This document shows positions 9,103-17,976 of a DNA stretch of 64,000 nucleotides, piece after piece. A model generated the notes under the pieces. It saw only the letters and a list, made by a program, of their open reading frames with translations. It made no database searches and was not told the DNA's origin. Numbering within the stretch: position 1 is the stretch's first letter; the number at the start of each line of letters is the position of its first letter. The stretch is taken from positions 62,001-126,000 of the forward strand of contig JBGSNZ010000004.1 in NCBI GenBank assembly GCA_041739345.1, read 5' to 3'. The stretch comes from DIGJ01 sp041739345. GTDB lineage: Bacteria; Bacillota; Clostridia; Lachnospirales; Lachnospiraceae. A program made the position numbers and the translations under genes.

Positions 9103-9372
9103 ATGTTCCGCTTATGGTGCAAAATATGGGATAATACCCATTTAATAAAAGATATTGTCATCGAAATCGACGAACCCGAATTAACTCGTACACAAAAAAT
9201 TTTTAATGCCTTAGACGAAGCATGTTATGCCTTCGACCTTTCAAAACCAATCTGGCTCGATTCTACGGTTAAAGATTTTAAACGTCACGACAAGGTCCGC
9301 TTTTCGAAAGATAACTTTATTGATTCCATCGATTTTGATTACTTCGAAATACATGTTATCGAGGAAGGCTAA
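9103..9372 (+). CDS. Small conserved-type protein, unknown function
   Basis: 89 residues, acidic, soluble by appearance, no Cys cluster beyond C6 and one more, no signal peptide. It starts after AAAGGAG. The pattern (beta-rich start HLIKDIVIEID, a helix around NALDEACYAFD, and a C-terminal strand-like FDYFEIHVIEE) resembles small Clostridia-wide proteins, but I do not recognise a named family. It is a single gene; hairpin copy D follows within about 35 bases. Confidence 0.65.
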   Translation: MFRLWCKIWDNTHLIKDIVIEIDEPELTRTQKIFNALDEACYAFDLSKPIWLDSTVKDFKRHDKVRFSKDNFIDSIDFDYFEIHVIEEG

Positions 9373-9404
9373 AACCCACCTATTACTGCTTAAACAACAG
9401 AACA

Positions 9405-9550
9405 GCAAGGAAATGCTTGCAACATTTTTTCCCAATTTGCGAAGCAGAGCAAAAACAGCATGCACTCTAACCGCATTTGAGATTAGTGTACCTGCTGTTT
9501 TGGCTCTGCTTCGCAAATTGAACACAAACTATATTCTTGCAACACCCCCC
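9405..9550 (-). repeat. Large hairpin element, copy D (arms present, core lost)
   Basis: It lies between the convergent genes ending at 9372 and 9565. Arms 9433-9460 and 9493-9520 pair over 27 of 28 bases and then continue imperfectly inward. The ends read CAATTTGC / GCAAATTGGGA on the minus strand, with the upstream flank TTGCAAGAATATAGTTTGTG closely matching copy C. The conserved core hairpin with AAGCCATA is absent; only about 30 bases separate the arms. An outer TTGCAA pair closes the structure. Confidence 0.75.
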
Positions 9551-9564
9551 ATTTCTACTGCTTT

Positions 9565-10200
9565 CTATTTCTTTTTTCGAAAGACACTTTTTTTCTTCTT
9601 TTTTTCATAATCTAATTCAGCTACTGCAACCTCTTGCCTTGCTTTTTGCATACCACGAATTGCTTCATCTAGGCGGCGGAAACGATCTTCCTCCCGCTCT
9701 TCTTTGTCTCTCATCATAAAGTCCATTTCCTTTAACACATTATCGGATATATTATCACTAACCGTATTGGATAGCTCTCGATTATTCTCTTTTAATGCCT
9801 CTGTTATTAAATCTTTCATAATCGTCTTAAACTGTTGTATTTTAGGCTCATTGTCAACCATTGACTTAGGCTCACCTACTTTTACTATCTCAAGACCATT
9901 TGTCTTTTCTTCCACCCTCTGATTGAGTTCTTCCCTGATTCGATATAAACTTACTTCATCTAGTGCGCATATCTGTTCTATCTTTGGTAATGCTAACTTA
10001 ATTGCTTTTAATTGAAACCCTTTTTCCTTTAGATTTTTAATCTGCTTCAACAACTGCATATTTTCTTCCGTGTAATGTCGATGCCCCATCTCATTTCTAG
10101 GAATTTCAAGATGTAGCTCGTCCTCCCAGTAACGCAACACATGGGGTTCTACCTTTAGTTTTCTGGATGCGTCTGATATTATGTAGTGTACTTCGCTCAT
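9565..10200 (-). CDS. MerR-family transcriptional regulator
   Basis: 211 residues. The N-terminal 70 residues form a MerR winged helix: YIISDASRKLKVEPHVLRYW, then GHRHYTEENMQLL and KEKGFQLKAIK. The region after residue 80 is long, charged and coiled-coil-like (heptads around 130-195), ending in a Lys-rich tail. There is no Cys-based metal or drug pocket, so the effector is unknown; such long coiled-coil MerR-like proteins occur in Clostridia with undefined roles. The ribosome site is GGAGG. It is divergent from the rhomboid gene across a 194-base spacer that may hold both promoters. Confidence 0.85.
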   Translation of the reverse strand: MSEVHYIISDASRKLKVEPHVLRYWEDELHLEIPRNEMGHRHYTEENMQLLKQIKNLKEKGFQLKAIKLALPKIEQICALDEVSLYRIREELNQRVEEKTNGLEIVKVGEPKSMVDNEPKIQQFKTIMKDLITEALKENNRELSNTVSDNISDNVLKEMDFMMRDKEEREEDRFRRLDEAIRGMQKARQEVAVAELDYEKKKKKSVFRKKK

Positions 10201-10394
10201 TTATTTTTCCCTCCTGTTATTCACCTACCTCATTACATTATTAGGTTATTAAAAACTGTCCCATCTTGCAACCAAAACTCATTGACTTAAAATTACAAAA
10301 AATCCGTTCAAGTTTTATAATAATACGGTGTTCGATTTAAACCTTTTAAATTCTGCAAAAAAATGATATACTTTTTTTGAAAGGGGCTAAGTTT

Positions 10395-11057
10395 ATGCCA
10401 GAACGTACAGGAAAAGAACCAAAGGATATTGGTGATTATTTTTCACTTATTAATGCCATTATTATAGTTTTGAATATTATTATTTTTGTTATTGTTGATT
10501 TGAGCCATTCCTCCACGAATACAGAGTGGATGCTACGATGTGGAGCCATGTATTGGCCTTATATTCTAGAAAAAGGCGAGTACTACCGTCTTATTACCTC
10601 CATGTTTTTGCACTTTGGAACCGCCCATCTATTTAATAACATGTTGGTTCTTTGGTTTATTGGAGGTACTCTTGAAAAACTAGCTGGTCATATTAAATAT
10701 GTTTTTATTTATTTTATATCTGGAGTTCTTGCAGGGTGTTTCTCTATCGGTTATAATATTTTAAGTGGACAGACTCCCGTTGCCGCAGGTGCCTCTGGAG
10801 CAATCTTTGGAGTTGTTGGTGCATTGCTTTATGTTATACTGATTAACCGTGGAAGAGCCGAAGGCCTTACAAAACGACAAATGCTTGTTTTTATTTTTTT
10901 AAGCCTGTATAGTGGATTTGCCAATCAAGGGGTTGACAATGCAGCTCATATTGGTGGTTTTATAAGCGGTTTTTTAATTGCACTTTTGCTTTATCGAAAA
11001 CCAAAATACAACGATTACAATATTGAATGGAGGGAATCTTCCAATGATGAGAATTAA
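10395..11057 (+). CDS. Rhomboid-family intramembrane serine protease
   Basis: The ATG at 10395 follows AAAGGGGC; an in-frame TTG at 10377 overlaps that site and is unlikely. 220 residues with six or so membrane helices. The catalytic dyad is visible as S134 in GASGAIFG and H185 in NAAHIGGF; HFGTAHLFNN (72-82) supplies the conserved His/Asn of helix 2. It cleaves membrane-spanning substrates, which are unknown here. The last 14 bases overlap the next gene, so translation of the pair is probably coupled. Confidence 0.93.
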   Translation: MPERTGKEPKDIGDYFSLINAIIIVLNIIIFVIVDLSHSSTNTEWMLRCGAMYWPYILEKGEYYRLITSMFLHFGTAHLFNNMLVLWFIGGTLEKLAGHIKYVFIYFISGVLAGCFSIGYNILSGQTPVAAGASGAIFGVVGALLYVILINRGRAEGLTKRQMLVFIFLSLYSGFANQGVDNAAHIGGFISGFLIALLLYRKPKYNDYNIEWRESSNDEN

Positions 11058-12042
11058 CATATATTATGGTGGTCGTGGTCTTATCGAAGATCCTACTATC
11101 TATGTAATGAATAAGCTTACTGATGTACTAAAAGATTTACGTGTTGAAATAAATCGCTATAATCTTTATGAAGATAAACAAGGAATATCAACCTTAACTA
11201 GAACTTTAAAAGAGTGTGACGGTGTGATTCTTGCAGTCAATGTAGAATGGATGGGTATTGGTGGGCTTATGCAACAATTTTTAGATGCTTGCTGGCTCTA
11301 TGCAGATAAGGAAAAAATAAGTCAGATATATATGCTTCCAATTGTCATGTCCTCTACTTATGGTGAACGTGATGCAGAATTTACCTTAATAAAGGCTTGG
11401 GAAATGTTTGGTGGCATTCCTTTAAATGGATTGTGTGCGTATGTAGAAAATCATGTTGACTTTGAAACAAATCCTGAATATACCTTATTGATTGAAAAAA
11501 GTGCCGAGAGCTTATACCGAACCATTAATCAAAAAACAAAAACCTTTCCAAGCAGCACAAATGCCGTAAAACAGACACTATTAATGAATCACCCCATCGC
11601 TTTAACACCGCAGGAAAGTGAACAGCTGTCCATGTATGTTTCCGATGATACTTATGTTAAAAAGCAGAAAGAGGATATTGAAGAATTAACTCAGATTTTC
11701 AAAGAAATGCTTGGTACATCGGATGATAACAATGGACAGGAATTTATTTCAAACCTTAAGAATAGCTTTCATCCATTGGATGATTTTTCTGCATCCTATG
11801 CAATCACAATCGATGATGCAAATAAGACACTTATTATTGAAGTAAAGAATGCCGATCTCAAATGTTACTATGGTCAAAAAGAAGATGCTGATGTTTCTGC
11901 TAGAACTTCACATGAAACTATGTCTAGTATTATAAATTCCCATATGACCTTTCAACGTGCATTTATGTCAGGTGCACTCACGGCAAAAGGAAATTTTAAG
12001 ACGTTACGTTCTTTTGACACTATTTTTCAATTTGAATCTTAA
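11044..12042 (+). CDS. Flavodoxin-like / SCP2-like fusion protein
   Basis: The start lies inside the rhomboid gene (ATG at 11044, next codon also ATG) after GAGGGAA. 332 residues. Residues about 1-165 look like an NADPH-dependent FMN reductase/flavodoxin fold (GVILAVNVEWMGIGGLMQQFLD, then PIVMSSTYGER). A linker of about 60 residues follows. Residues about 230-332 resemble a sterol-carrier-protein-2 domain (ITIDDANKTLIIEV, then FMSGALTAKGNFKTL). The combination suggests a lipid- or quinone-like ligand presented to a flavin, which is inference. It is coupled to rhomboid by the overlap, with hairpin copy E right behind it. Confidence 0.75.
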   Translation: MMRINIYYGGRGLIEDPTIYVMNKLTDVLKDLRVEINRYNLYEDKQGISTLTRTLKECDGVILAVNVEWMGIGGLMQQFLDACWLYADKEKISQIYMLPIVMSSTYGERDAEFTLIKAWEMFGGIPLNGLCAYVENHVDFETNPEYTLLIEKSAESLYRTINQKTKTFPSSTNAVKQTLLMNHPIALTPQESEQLSMYVSDDTYVKKQKEDIEELTQIFKEMLGTSDDNNGQEFISNLKNSFHPLDDFSASYAITIDDANKTLIIEVKNADLKCYYGQKEDADVSARTSHETMSSIINSHMTFQRAFMSGALTAKGNFKTLRSFDTIFQFES

Positions 12043-12052
12043 CAATAGAAAA

Positions 12053-12147
12053 AGGCTATCGCAAAATATCTATATTATGAAGCCATAACAATAATAAAAA
12101 TCGAGTGATTGTACACTCGATTTTTATTATTATTTACTATTTTGCAT
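12053..12147 (+). repeat. Large hairpin element, copy E (core only, no variable arms)
   Basis: It lies between the convergent flavodoxin-SCP2 and coat-protein genes. A perfect 18-bp stem joins 12090-12107 to 12114-12131, with the family loop context GTGATTGTACAC and the preceding AAGCCATAAC typical of the core. An outer pair GCAAAATA (12061-12068) with TATTTTGC (about 12138-12145) matches the outer stem of copies B and C. The 30-40-base variable arms of the full copies are missing. The outer 3' strand overlaps the last codons of the coat-protein gene. Confidence 0.75.
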
Positions 12148-12652
12148 TGTACATTCCATGAGCTTCCATGTATTTGTAAATCTGCTCCCCATGTTGCTGT
12201 TCTTCTTTTTGATTATGATTTAATAAATCCCTCACTGCCGTGTCTCTGAATTCAAAAATCGAAACATTGTAATCAGCGGATACAAATTTTTCAGTTGCAA
12301 GTGTATCCTCGCAAAGGAACTTATCATGTTCAAAAGATGAAGTATTTTCATCCTTGCAAAAAGCGGGATCTTTTCCCAAGGTAGTACCTGCGGACTGACC
12401 TAATAAAGCGTTATTTTGTCCACTGTTACCACCACTAGTCATACTAGGCACACTGCCTCCCAATATTTGGGTTACGGTATCAAGATGCTGCTGTTCTGTT
12501 TTTCCTATCTGAGAAAATAAGTTTTTGAGTTCACCATCACAGGCACTCTCGGAATATTTCGTGTATTTATCCACGCAAAGTTTTTCCTGTGTTTTTAAGT
12601 CTTGTAAAAGAGCTGTCTCTTTTTGTGTTAACATCATATTATTTTTCCTCAT
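12137..12652 (-). CDS. CotF-like spore coat / ferritin-like protein
   Basis: About 171 residues, a helical CotF-family protein (Pfam Coat_F). A first domain of two helices runs through LTQKETALLQDLKTQEKLCVDKY and DGELKNLFSQIGKTEQQHLD. A Gly/Ser/Asn linker follows, then a second helical pair with KFVSADYNVSIFEFRD and EEQQHGEQIYKYME. EQQH pairs recall ferritin-like metal sites. Starts at 12676 (TTG), 12652 and 12634 are possible; I favour 12652 because GAGG lies 8 bases upstream. The role in the spore coat is inferred from the family. Confidence 0.8.
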   Translation of the reverse strand: MRKNNMMLTQKETALLQDLKTQEKLCVDKYTKYSESACDGELKNLFSQIGKTEQQHLDTVTQILGGSVPSMTSGGNSGQNNALLGQSAGTTLGKDPAFCKDENTSSFEHDKFLCEDTLATEKFVSADYNVSIFEFRDTAVRDLLNHNQKEEQQHGEQIYKYMEAHGMYNAK

Positions 12653-12769
12653 TTCTGCCGCCTCAGCGGCACTCAAAATCAGGGAGTGTGAAAATGCCTC
12701 AATTTCACACTTATCACCTCGAAAAATAGTATGACCACCCTTTTACATCCTTATTCGTACAATATAGAA

Positions 12770-13450
12770 TTATTTTGAAGGCATTAATCGAATAATTCTT
12801 GATGCAAATTCATTAAAATTTTGTGTCTGTAAGATTACTTTTCCAGGTCCAACAAGTTTTGTTAAAAACAAGCCTTCGCCTCCTAAAAAGATATTCTTTA
12901 TTCCCTTTACAGTTTCAATTTCATAAGATACCGTTTTTTCAAAAGCTACAACATTTCCGGTATCAACTTTTAAAACTTCTCCTGGTGCCAAATCTTTTTC
13001 CACTCTATTTCCATCGATTTCTAAAAATACCATACCGCTTCCGGAAATATCTTGAAGTATAAATCCTTCTCCCCCAAATAATCCTGCGGAGAATTTCTTT
13101 GATAGGGTAACAGAGAGGTTTACACTCGGTTCTGCACAAAGAAACGATCCTTTTTGACAAATCAAACCGCCTGAACTTCCTACATCAACGGGCAATATTT
13201 CTCCTGCTACAGTAGAGGCAAATGCAATGTTTGCTCCACTTTTTTGTGCAGTATAAGTTGCCATGAATAAAGATTCCCCGGCAAACATTCTTCCTATGCT
13301 TTTACCCAAACCACCTCTCATGTTGGTGTCCATTAAAATACCTTCACTCATCCATGACATTCCACCAGATTGTGTAAACATGGACTCTCCTTGTGCTTCA
13401 AATGTAATTTCAACTGCAGGCATGGTATCTCCTAATACTTTATATTTCAT
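12770..13450 (-). CDS. AIM24 / TIGR00266-family protein
   Basis: 226 residues. The start is the ATG after AGGAGG with 7-base spacing. The family hallmark is a beta-helix-like fold with many Gly-rich turns; here MKYKVLGDTMPAVEI, ESMFTQSGGMSWMSEG and MFAGESLFMATYTA match the usual opening. Later comes FLGGEGLFLTKLVGPGKVILQT. Bacterial members are soluble proteins of unresolved function, sometimes tied to stress or tellurite-type gene sets, but no such genes are nearby. Single gene, minus strand, divergent from the secreted transglutaminase. Confidence 0.88.
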   Translation of the reverse strand: MKYKVLGDTMPAVEITFEAQGESMFTQSGGMSWMSEGILMDTNMRGGLGKSIGRMFAGESLFMATYTAQKSGANIAFASTVAGEILPVDVGSSGGLICQKGSFLCAEPSVNLSVTLSKKFSAGLFGGEGFILQDISGSGMVFLEIDGNRVEKDLAPGEVLKVDTGNVVAFEKTVSYEIETVKGIKNIFLGGEGLFLTKLVGPGKVILQTQNFNEFASRIIRLMPSK

Positions 13451-13597
13451 ATGCAATCCTCCTATAATAATTTAATTTCTTTTCCTTTATTTGGATTATA
13501 TCATATTAGACGTATACTTTTCATTCTTTTTTCTACACTTTATGTATGGTATACTATTATCTATGTCATATAAACACAGCTAAAGAATGGAGAAACT

Positions 13598-14668
13598 ATG
13601 AATCACAAACATAATATCAGTAAAAAATTATATTTATTTTTGCTTATAGCAAGCTTAATCATTCCTTCAACCCTTTACTTACCGCCAATAACACAAGTTG
13701 CGGCTTCCTCTGTCAGTACATCTTCAAGCTATCTTTCTATGATAGTTGGTAATACTGCAACTTTAAAACTTTCCGGAATTACCACTGGAATTACTTGGAA
13801 GTCGGGCAACAAAGCTATTGTAAGTGTCAACTTAGACGGAAAAGTAACTGCAAAGAAAAAAGGAACTACTACCGTTATTGCCACCTACAAGGGAAGTCAA
13901 TATAAATGGATTATTTCCGTTAAGAACTCTTTATCGAGCGCATGTAAAACAGGGGATACCAGCGGACTTTCCGAAACAGATCAAGCAGTCGTAAAAAAAG
14001 TATATTCGATTATTTCAAGTACCATTACATCGGATATGAACGATTATGAAAAAGTAAAAGCCATTCATGATTATATTATCTTAAATTGCGCATATGATAC
14101 GCGCGCAGAAGAAAACATTTCTGCCATCCCAAATGCTTCCTATCATCCAGAAGGGTGCCTATTGTATAAAATCTGCGTTTGTCAGGGTTATGCAGAAAGT
14201 TTTGAATTATTTATGAATGCGCTTGGAATAAAAAGTAAACTGCTTACCGGCTACGCTACACAAAAAAACGTTGAAACTACATCTCATGCATGGAACAGTG
14301 TGAAATTGGGAAATAAATGGTACCAGATTGATCTAACCTGGGATGACCCAATAACAACTGTAAAAGGCTATGTTGGTTACAATTATTTTCTAAGAACAGA
14401 CGATTGCTTTTTGCAAGACCACACATGGAATCAAGAAAATTTTCCGGTCTGTACGGGAACTTCTTACTTAATGAAGCCGCTTAAGGAGTATATCATTTCA
14501 AATGAGGCTGAGGCTGAAAATTCTTTTCTTACACAGAAAGAACAAGGTAATACTTACTATACTTTTGTTTATAAAACCGATACAAAAATAAACTTTGACT
14601 TTTTAAAGACATATAGTAGTTTTTATCCTGTAGAAAGAGGCGAATATACAGTTGTAGAATTTTTTTAA
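13598..14668 (+). CDS. Secreted transglutaminase-like protein with BIG2 domain
   Basis: 356 residues. A signal peptide (residues 1-36; KKLYLFLLIASLIIP core, likely cut after QVAA) is followed by a bacterial Ig-like BIG2 domain (about 45-108; GNTATLKLSG, WKSGNKAIVSV, KKGTTTVIATY). The transglutaminase core has Cys in CVCQGYAESFEL, His in TSHAWNSVKL and Asp in WYQIDLTWDDP, a complete catalytic triad. It is probably a surface or secreted cysteine protease or peptide cross-linker; the substrate is unknown. It stands alone, with a hairpin terminator after the stop. Confidence 0.9.
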   Translation: MNHKHNISKKLYLFLLIASLIIPSTLYLPPITQVAASSVSTSSSYLSMIVGNTATLKLSGITTGITWKSGNKAIVSVNLDGKVTAKKKGTTTVIATYKGSQYKWIISVKNSLSSACKTGDTSGLSETDQAVVKKVYSIISSTITSDMNDYEKVKAIHDYIILNCAYDTRAEENISAIPNASYHPEGCLLYKICVCQGYAESFELFMNALGIKSKLLTGYATQKNVETTSHAWNSVKLGNKWYQIDLTWDDPITTVKGYVGYNYFLRTDDCFLQDHTWNQENFPVCTGTSYLMKPLKEYIISNEAEAENSFLTQKEQGNTYYTFVYKTDTKINFDFLKTYSSFYPVERGEYTVVEFF

Positions 14669-14689
14669 CTATATAAAATAAATCCATCT

Positions 14690-14739
14690 TTGCCTATTTA
14701 ATTCCACATTATATGGAATTGGATGGGCATTTTTTTTTA
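14690..14739 (+). terminator. Terminator of the transglutaminase gene
   Basis: TGCCTAT...AATTCCACAT pairs with ATGGAATT...TGGGCA with two small bulges, followed by a run of nine T (14731-14738). Confidence 0.8.
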
Positions 14740-14834
14740 TTCTCCATTTTTTTCTCTCGTTAGTATTGAGTTTCTTAATTTTTGGAATTTTTTTCAATTT
14801 TATCTCGTGGTACTATTCAGTTTTCAATTTTATC

Positions 14835-14888
14835 TTGACAACTATATTTGTCAATGGTATATTGTAATTGACTACTATAGTTGTCAAT
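14835..14888 (+). promoter_or_regulatory. Promoter with two 20-bp operators for the XRE regulator
   Basis: A sigma-A promoter is visible as TTGACA (14835-14840), a 17-base spacer and TATATT (14858-14863). The -35 box is part of the palindrome TTGACAACTATATTTGTCAA (14835-14854). A second copy, TTGACTACTATAGTTGTCAA (14868-14887), begins exactly 33 bases later, about three helical turns, and would cover the transcription start. An extra half-site, TGACAA, follows at 14890. Two in-phase operators straddling a promoter point to autoregulation by the HTH gene at 14956. Confidence 0.8.
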
Positions 14889-14955
14889 ATGACAATTATT
14901 GTTTGCGCTACATATTATAGGTACATATTATAGAACTTAAAAAGGAAGTGATGGA

Positions 14956-15171
14956 ATGGGACTTCAAAACCATTTAAAGGAATATCGAGCTAAAATCGAT
15001 GTGAATCAACAGGAATTTGGAAAAATGGTAGGGGTTTCAAGACAGACGATTAGTCTGATTGAACGCGGTGATTATTCACCATCTGTAACACTTGCAATTA
15101 AAATTGCAAAAGTGTTTGACGCCAGTGTAGAAGATATCTTTATTTATCAGGAGGACGAAGAAAATGAATGA
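14956..15171 (+). CDS. Small XRE-family DNA-binding regulator
   Basis: 71 residues, essentially one helix-turn-helix domain: VNQQEFGKMVGVSRQTISLIE (residues 16-36), then NYS-like GDYSPSVTLAIKIAKVF and a short acidic tail. This is the small YozG-like type that pairs with a membrane protein. The ribosome site AAAGGAAG is upstream. Its last 8 bases overlap the next gene. It probably binds the twin palindromes just upstream and represses its own operon; the inducing signal is unknown. Confidence 0.92.
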   Translation: MGLQNHLKEYRAKIDVNQQEFGKMVGVSRQTISLIERGDYSPSVTLAIKIAKVFDASVEDIFIYQEDEENE

Positions 15172-15964
15172 AACAGTAAAAAGTACCATTGATCTGGAAG
15201 ACAGAAAGGCCAAAAAGAAATTTAACGTAATCATTATTTTATCCATAACCCTTGGTTTATTGCTTGGTATAGCAAGCGTAGTAGTAGGCGGCATATCCAA
15301 CTTTTATAATGAAAGCATTTATGAGACTCTAAGTAAAATTGGATCTGGTATTCAAACTATCATGCCATATATCCTACTTTTATTTTTTGTAGATATGGCA
15401 ATCATTATGATCGGTATTTATCGAAGTGCTAAAATGCAATTTGAACGTTGGGACAAAGAAGATGAGTCCATATTAAAAACAATTGAGGCGAAAATCAATA
15501 AGGCCCTCATGTTAACCACCGTCTATTACATTGTCTCATTTTCCATGTTTGGTATTATATTTAGCGGTATTAATACATCCTTTGATTTTAGTATTGTTAA
15601 CCTCATAGGATATCCTCTTTCTGTCATTGTCTTCATTGCAGGAATTGTTATGTATGTACAACTACAAAAGAAATTAGTTAATCTAACAAAAGAAATAAAT
15701 CCAGAAAAGCGTGGCAGTGTCTATGATATGAAATTCAGAAAAGAATGGTTAAACAGCTGTGACGAAGCCGAGCAAGTTGTCATTTACAAAAGTGCTTACA
15801 AAGCATACGTTGTGATATCGAATGTTTTTTTAACTCTTATGGCGATATTTTTCCTCACTTCCATGACGTTCCAAACTGGACTATTTTCACTACTTCTAGT
15901 AGCTTCTTTATGGCTTACGGTCACGCTTGTTTACAATTTTGAATCAAAGAAATTAACCAAATAG
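15164..15964 (+). CDS. DUF3169-like membrane protein paired with XRE regulator
   Basis: 266 residues with six membrane segments in three pairs (about 24-45 and 60-85; 113-135 and 145-165; 218-240 and 243-260), separated by charged loops. The N-terminus is cytosolic and basic (DRKAKKKFN). The layout and its partnership with a small XRE regulator match the DUF3169 family, found in many Firmicutes as such pairs; no activity is known. Its start sits in the XRE stop region (ATGAATGA overlap), so the two products are made together. A terminator follows. Confidence 0.8.
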   Translation: MNETVKSTIDLEDRKAKKKFNVIIILSITLGLLLGIASVVVGGISNFYNESIYETLSKIGSGIQTIMPYILLLFFVDMAIIMIGIYRSAKMQFERWDKEDESILKTIEAKINKALMLTTVYYIVSFSMFGIIFSGINTSFDFSIVNLIGYPLSVIVFIAGIVMYVQLQKKLVNLTKEINPEKRGSVYDMKFRKEWLNSCDEAEQVVIYKSAYKAYVVISNVFLTLMAIFFLTSMTFQTGLFSLLLVASLWLTVTLVYNFESKKLTK

Positions 15965-15982
15965 CAGAAATAGCAAAAATAT

Positions 15983-16013
15983 AAAGGCTGTTGTGAAACA
16001 GCCTTTCTTTTTG
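15983..16013 (+). terminator. Terminator of the XRE-DUF3169 operon
   Basis: AAAGGCTGTT (15983-15992), loop GTGA, AACAGCCTTT (15997-16006), then CTTTTT. Confidence 0.9.
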
Positions 16014-16130
16014 CATAACATTCTCCTTTTTTACATAATAATATAGAGTAGCTCTTTTGCTTTTTATCCTTGAGTTTTCAAAAAATAGAGACTATTATGT
16101 AACTAAAACAATTAAGTTGGAGGTAAAATC

Positions 16131-17870
16131 TTGTATTTACGATTAAAAAAATCTTTTCTATACATCTTATTACTATCTGTATTTCTTGGCCTTACAGGAT
16201 GTAATAATGAAAAAAATGATGCAGAAATTCAAAAAGAATTTGACGCTCTTTTAAATCAAGCTTTTGTAGAAGAAGTACAAAGTGATAGTATTACCTTAAA
16301 TTACACCCTGACTGAGCCCGAAAAATTTAACATCAAAAATCACACTCCTACCCTAGGGGAATATTCGGTTGACTATCAGATGAAATATTTAGCTATTTTG
16401 GAAAATTACAAACGTACCTTGGAAGAAATTTCATATGATGCACTCACCATCGAACAACAAAAAACTTATGATGTCTTAAACGATTATCTAGATACCTGCA
16501 TAGTGGATAAAGATCTTATTTTATATAGTGAAGTGCTCGGACCAACTACTGGTATTCAAGCTCAGCTACCAGTTTTATTATCGGAGTACCATATGAATGA
16601 TAAGGAAGACATTGATAACTATTTATCTTTGTTGTCGTGCTCGAAAGATTATTTCGAAGAAATTGTTACCTTTGAACAAGAAAAGTCAAACAGTGGTTTA
16701 TTTATGAATGATGATACTGCAGATAGTATTATTAACCAATGCTCTCTCTTTATAAAATCAACCGATGACAATGCAATCATCGAGGTATTTGACGACCGCA
16801 TTGATGCTATGACTTGGCTTACGGATGAAGAGAAGATTTCCTATAAACAACAAAACAAAGACAAGGTTTTAAATGAAGTAATTCCAGCTTATAAAGTACT
16901 AATTCGTGGATTAGAAGAATTAAAAGGTACCGGAGTAAATGAAGAAGGTCTCTCTCACTACAAAAAAGGAAAAGAGTATTACGCGCATTTAATTCGATTC
17001 TATACTGGTTCTAATAAGTCAATTGATGAACTTCGTAATGGTTTGGAAGGATTAATTGACGAAAATATTTTAAAAATACAAAAGGTTGTTTCTAAGAATC
17101 CATCTGTATTGAATGAGGTATCCAATGTAACTTTTCCTATTACTGATCCCAACGAAATTTTAAACACTTTAAAACAAGATATCAAAGACAACTATCCACC
17201 ATTAGAAGATGTTAATTATCAAGTAAAATATGTACATAAGTCATTGGAGGAATATTTAAGTCCTGCCTTTTACTTAAGTCCACAAATTGATAATTACATG
17301 GATAATAGCATTTATATTAATACTTATGATACTTATGATTTATCTGATATTTTTACAACCTTAGCTCACGAAGGATATCCAGGGCATTTATATCAAAATG
17401 TATATTTTAATGAACAAAACCCTTACCCCATTCGTAATCTCTTAAACTTTTCCGGATACTCCGAAGGCTGGGCAACTTATGCAGAATCTGATAGTTATGA
17501 TCTTGCTGGGCTCGACAAGGATATTGCTACTGTATTAAAAGCAAACCAAACAGCTATACTATGTATGTATGCTGATATTGATATGGGCATAAATTATTAT
17601 GGGTGGTCCTATGATGAAACAAAAGAATATCTTAAAAAGTTTGGCATTACGAATGAATCAGATATTACGAATGTATATTCTGCAATGATAGAAGAGCCTG
17701 GTAATTATCTTAAATATGCAGGTGGTTATTATGAGCTTGTCGAATTGCAAAAAAAGGCTCAAAAAATAAAAGAGGACGATTTTGATTTGAAAGAGTTTCG
17801 TGAATACTTCCTTAAATTTGGGCCTGCACCATTTGATGTAATCGAAAAATATATGAAAAAAGAATTGTAA
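16131..17870 (+). CDS. DUF885 lipoprotein, putative zinc peptidase
   Basis: 579 residues, starting at a TTG with TTGGAGG 7 bases upstream. A lipoprotein signal peptide ends in LTGC-N (Cys at residue 24), so the protein should be anchored outside the membrane. The DUF885 domain fills the rest. The zinc-site motif HEGYPGHLYQ begins at H413, and SGYSEGWATYAE about 30 residues on supplies the probable third ligand. The family resembles HExxH-type gluzincin peptidases; the substrate is unknown. Single gene between two terminators. Confidence 0.9.
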   Translation: MYLRLKKSFLYILLLSVFLGLTGCNNEKNDAEIQKEFDALLNQAFVEEVQSDSITLNYTLTEPEKFNIKNHTPTLGEYSVDYQMKYLAILENYKRTLEEISYDALTIEQQKTYDVLNDYLDTCIVDKDLILYSEVLGPTTGIQAQLPVLLSEYHMNDKEDIDNYLSLLSCSKDYFEEIVTFEQEKSNSGLFMNDDTADSIINQCSLFIKSTDDNAIIEVFDDRIDAMTWLTDEEKISYKQQNKDKVLNEVIPAYKVLIRGLEELKGTGVNEEGLSHYKKGKEYYAHLIRFYTGSNKSIDELRNGLEGLIDENILKIQKVVSKNPSVLNEVSNVTFPITDPNEILNTLKQDIKDNYPPLEDVNYQVKYVHKSLEEYLSPAFYLSPQIDNYMDNSIYINTYDTYDLSDIFTTLAHEGYPGHLYQNVYFNEQNPYPIRNLLNFSGYSEGWATYAESDSYDLAGLDKDIATVLKANQTAILCMYADIDMGINYYGWSYDETKEYLKKFGITNESDITNVYSAMIEEPGNYLKYAGGYYELVELQKKAQKIKEDDFDLKEFREYFLKFGPAPFDVIEKYMKKEL

Positions 17871-17888
17871 ATACAGTGGTTGTACAAG

Positions 17889-17937
17889 GGAAAAAGCAAT
17901 GGTAAAAGAGTAATTTTTTTCCATTGCTTTTTTCTTT
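17889..17937 (+). terminator. Terminator of the DUF885 gene
   Basis: GGAAAAAGCAATGG pairs with CCATTGCTTTTTTC across an AT-rich 18-base loop, followed by T-rich sequence. Confidence 0.75.
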
Positions 17938-17943
17938 TGGTAA

Positions 17944-17972
17944 TTGACATTTGACAGATTGAAGAATATACT
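17944..17972 (+). promoter_or_regulatory. Sigma-A promoter of pckA
   Basis: TTGACA (17944-17949), 17 bases, TATACT (17967-17972). A second TTGACA at 17951-17956 is too close to the -10 box to serve with it. Confidence 0.75.
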
Positions 17973-17976
17973 TAGA

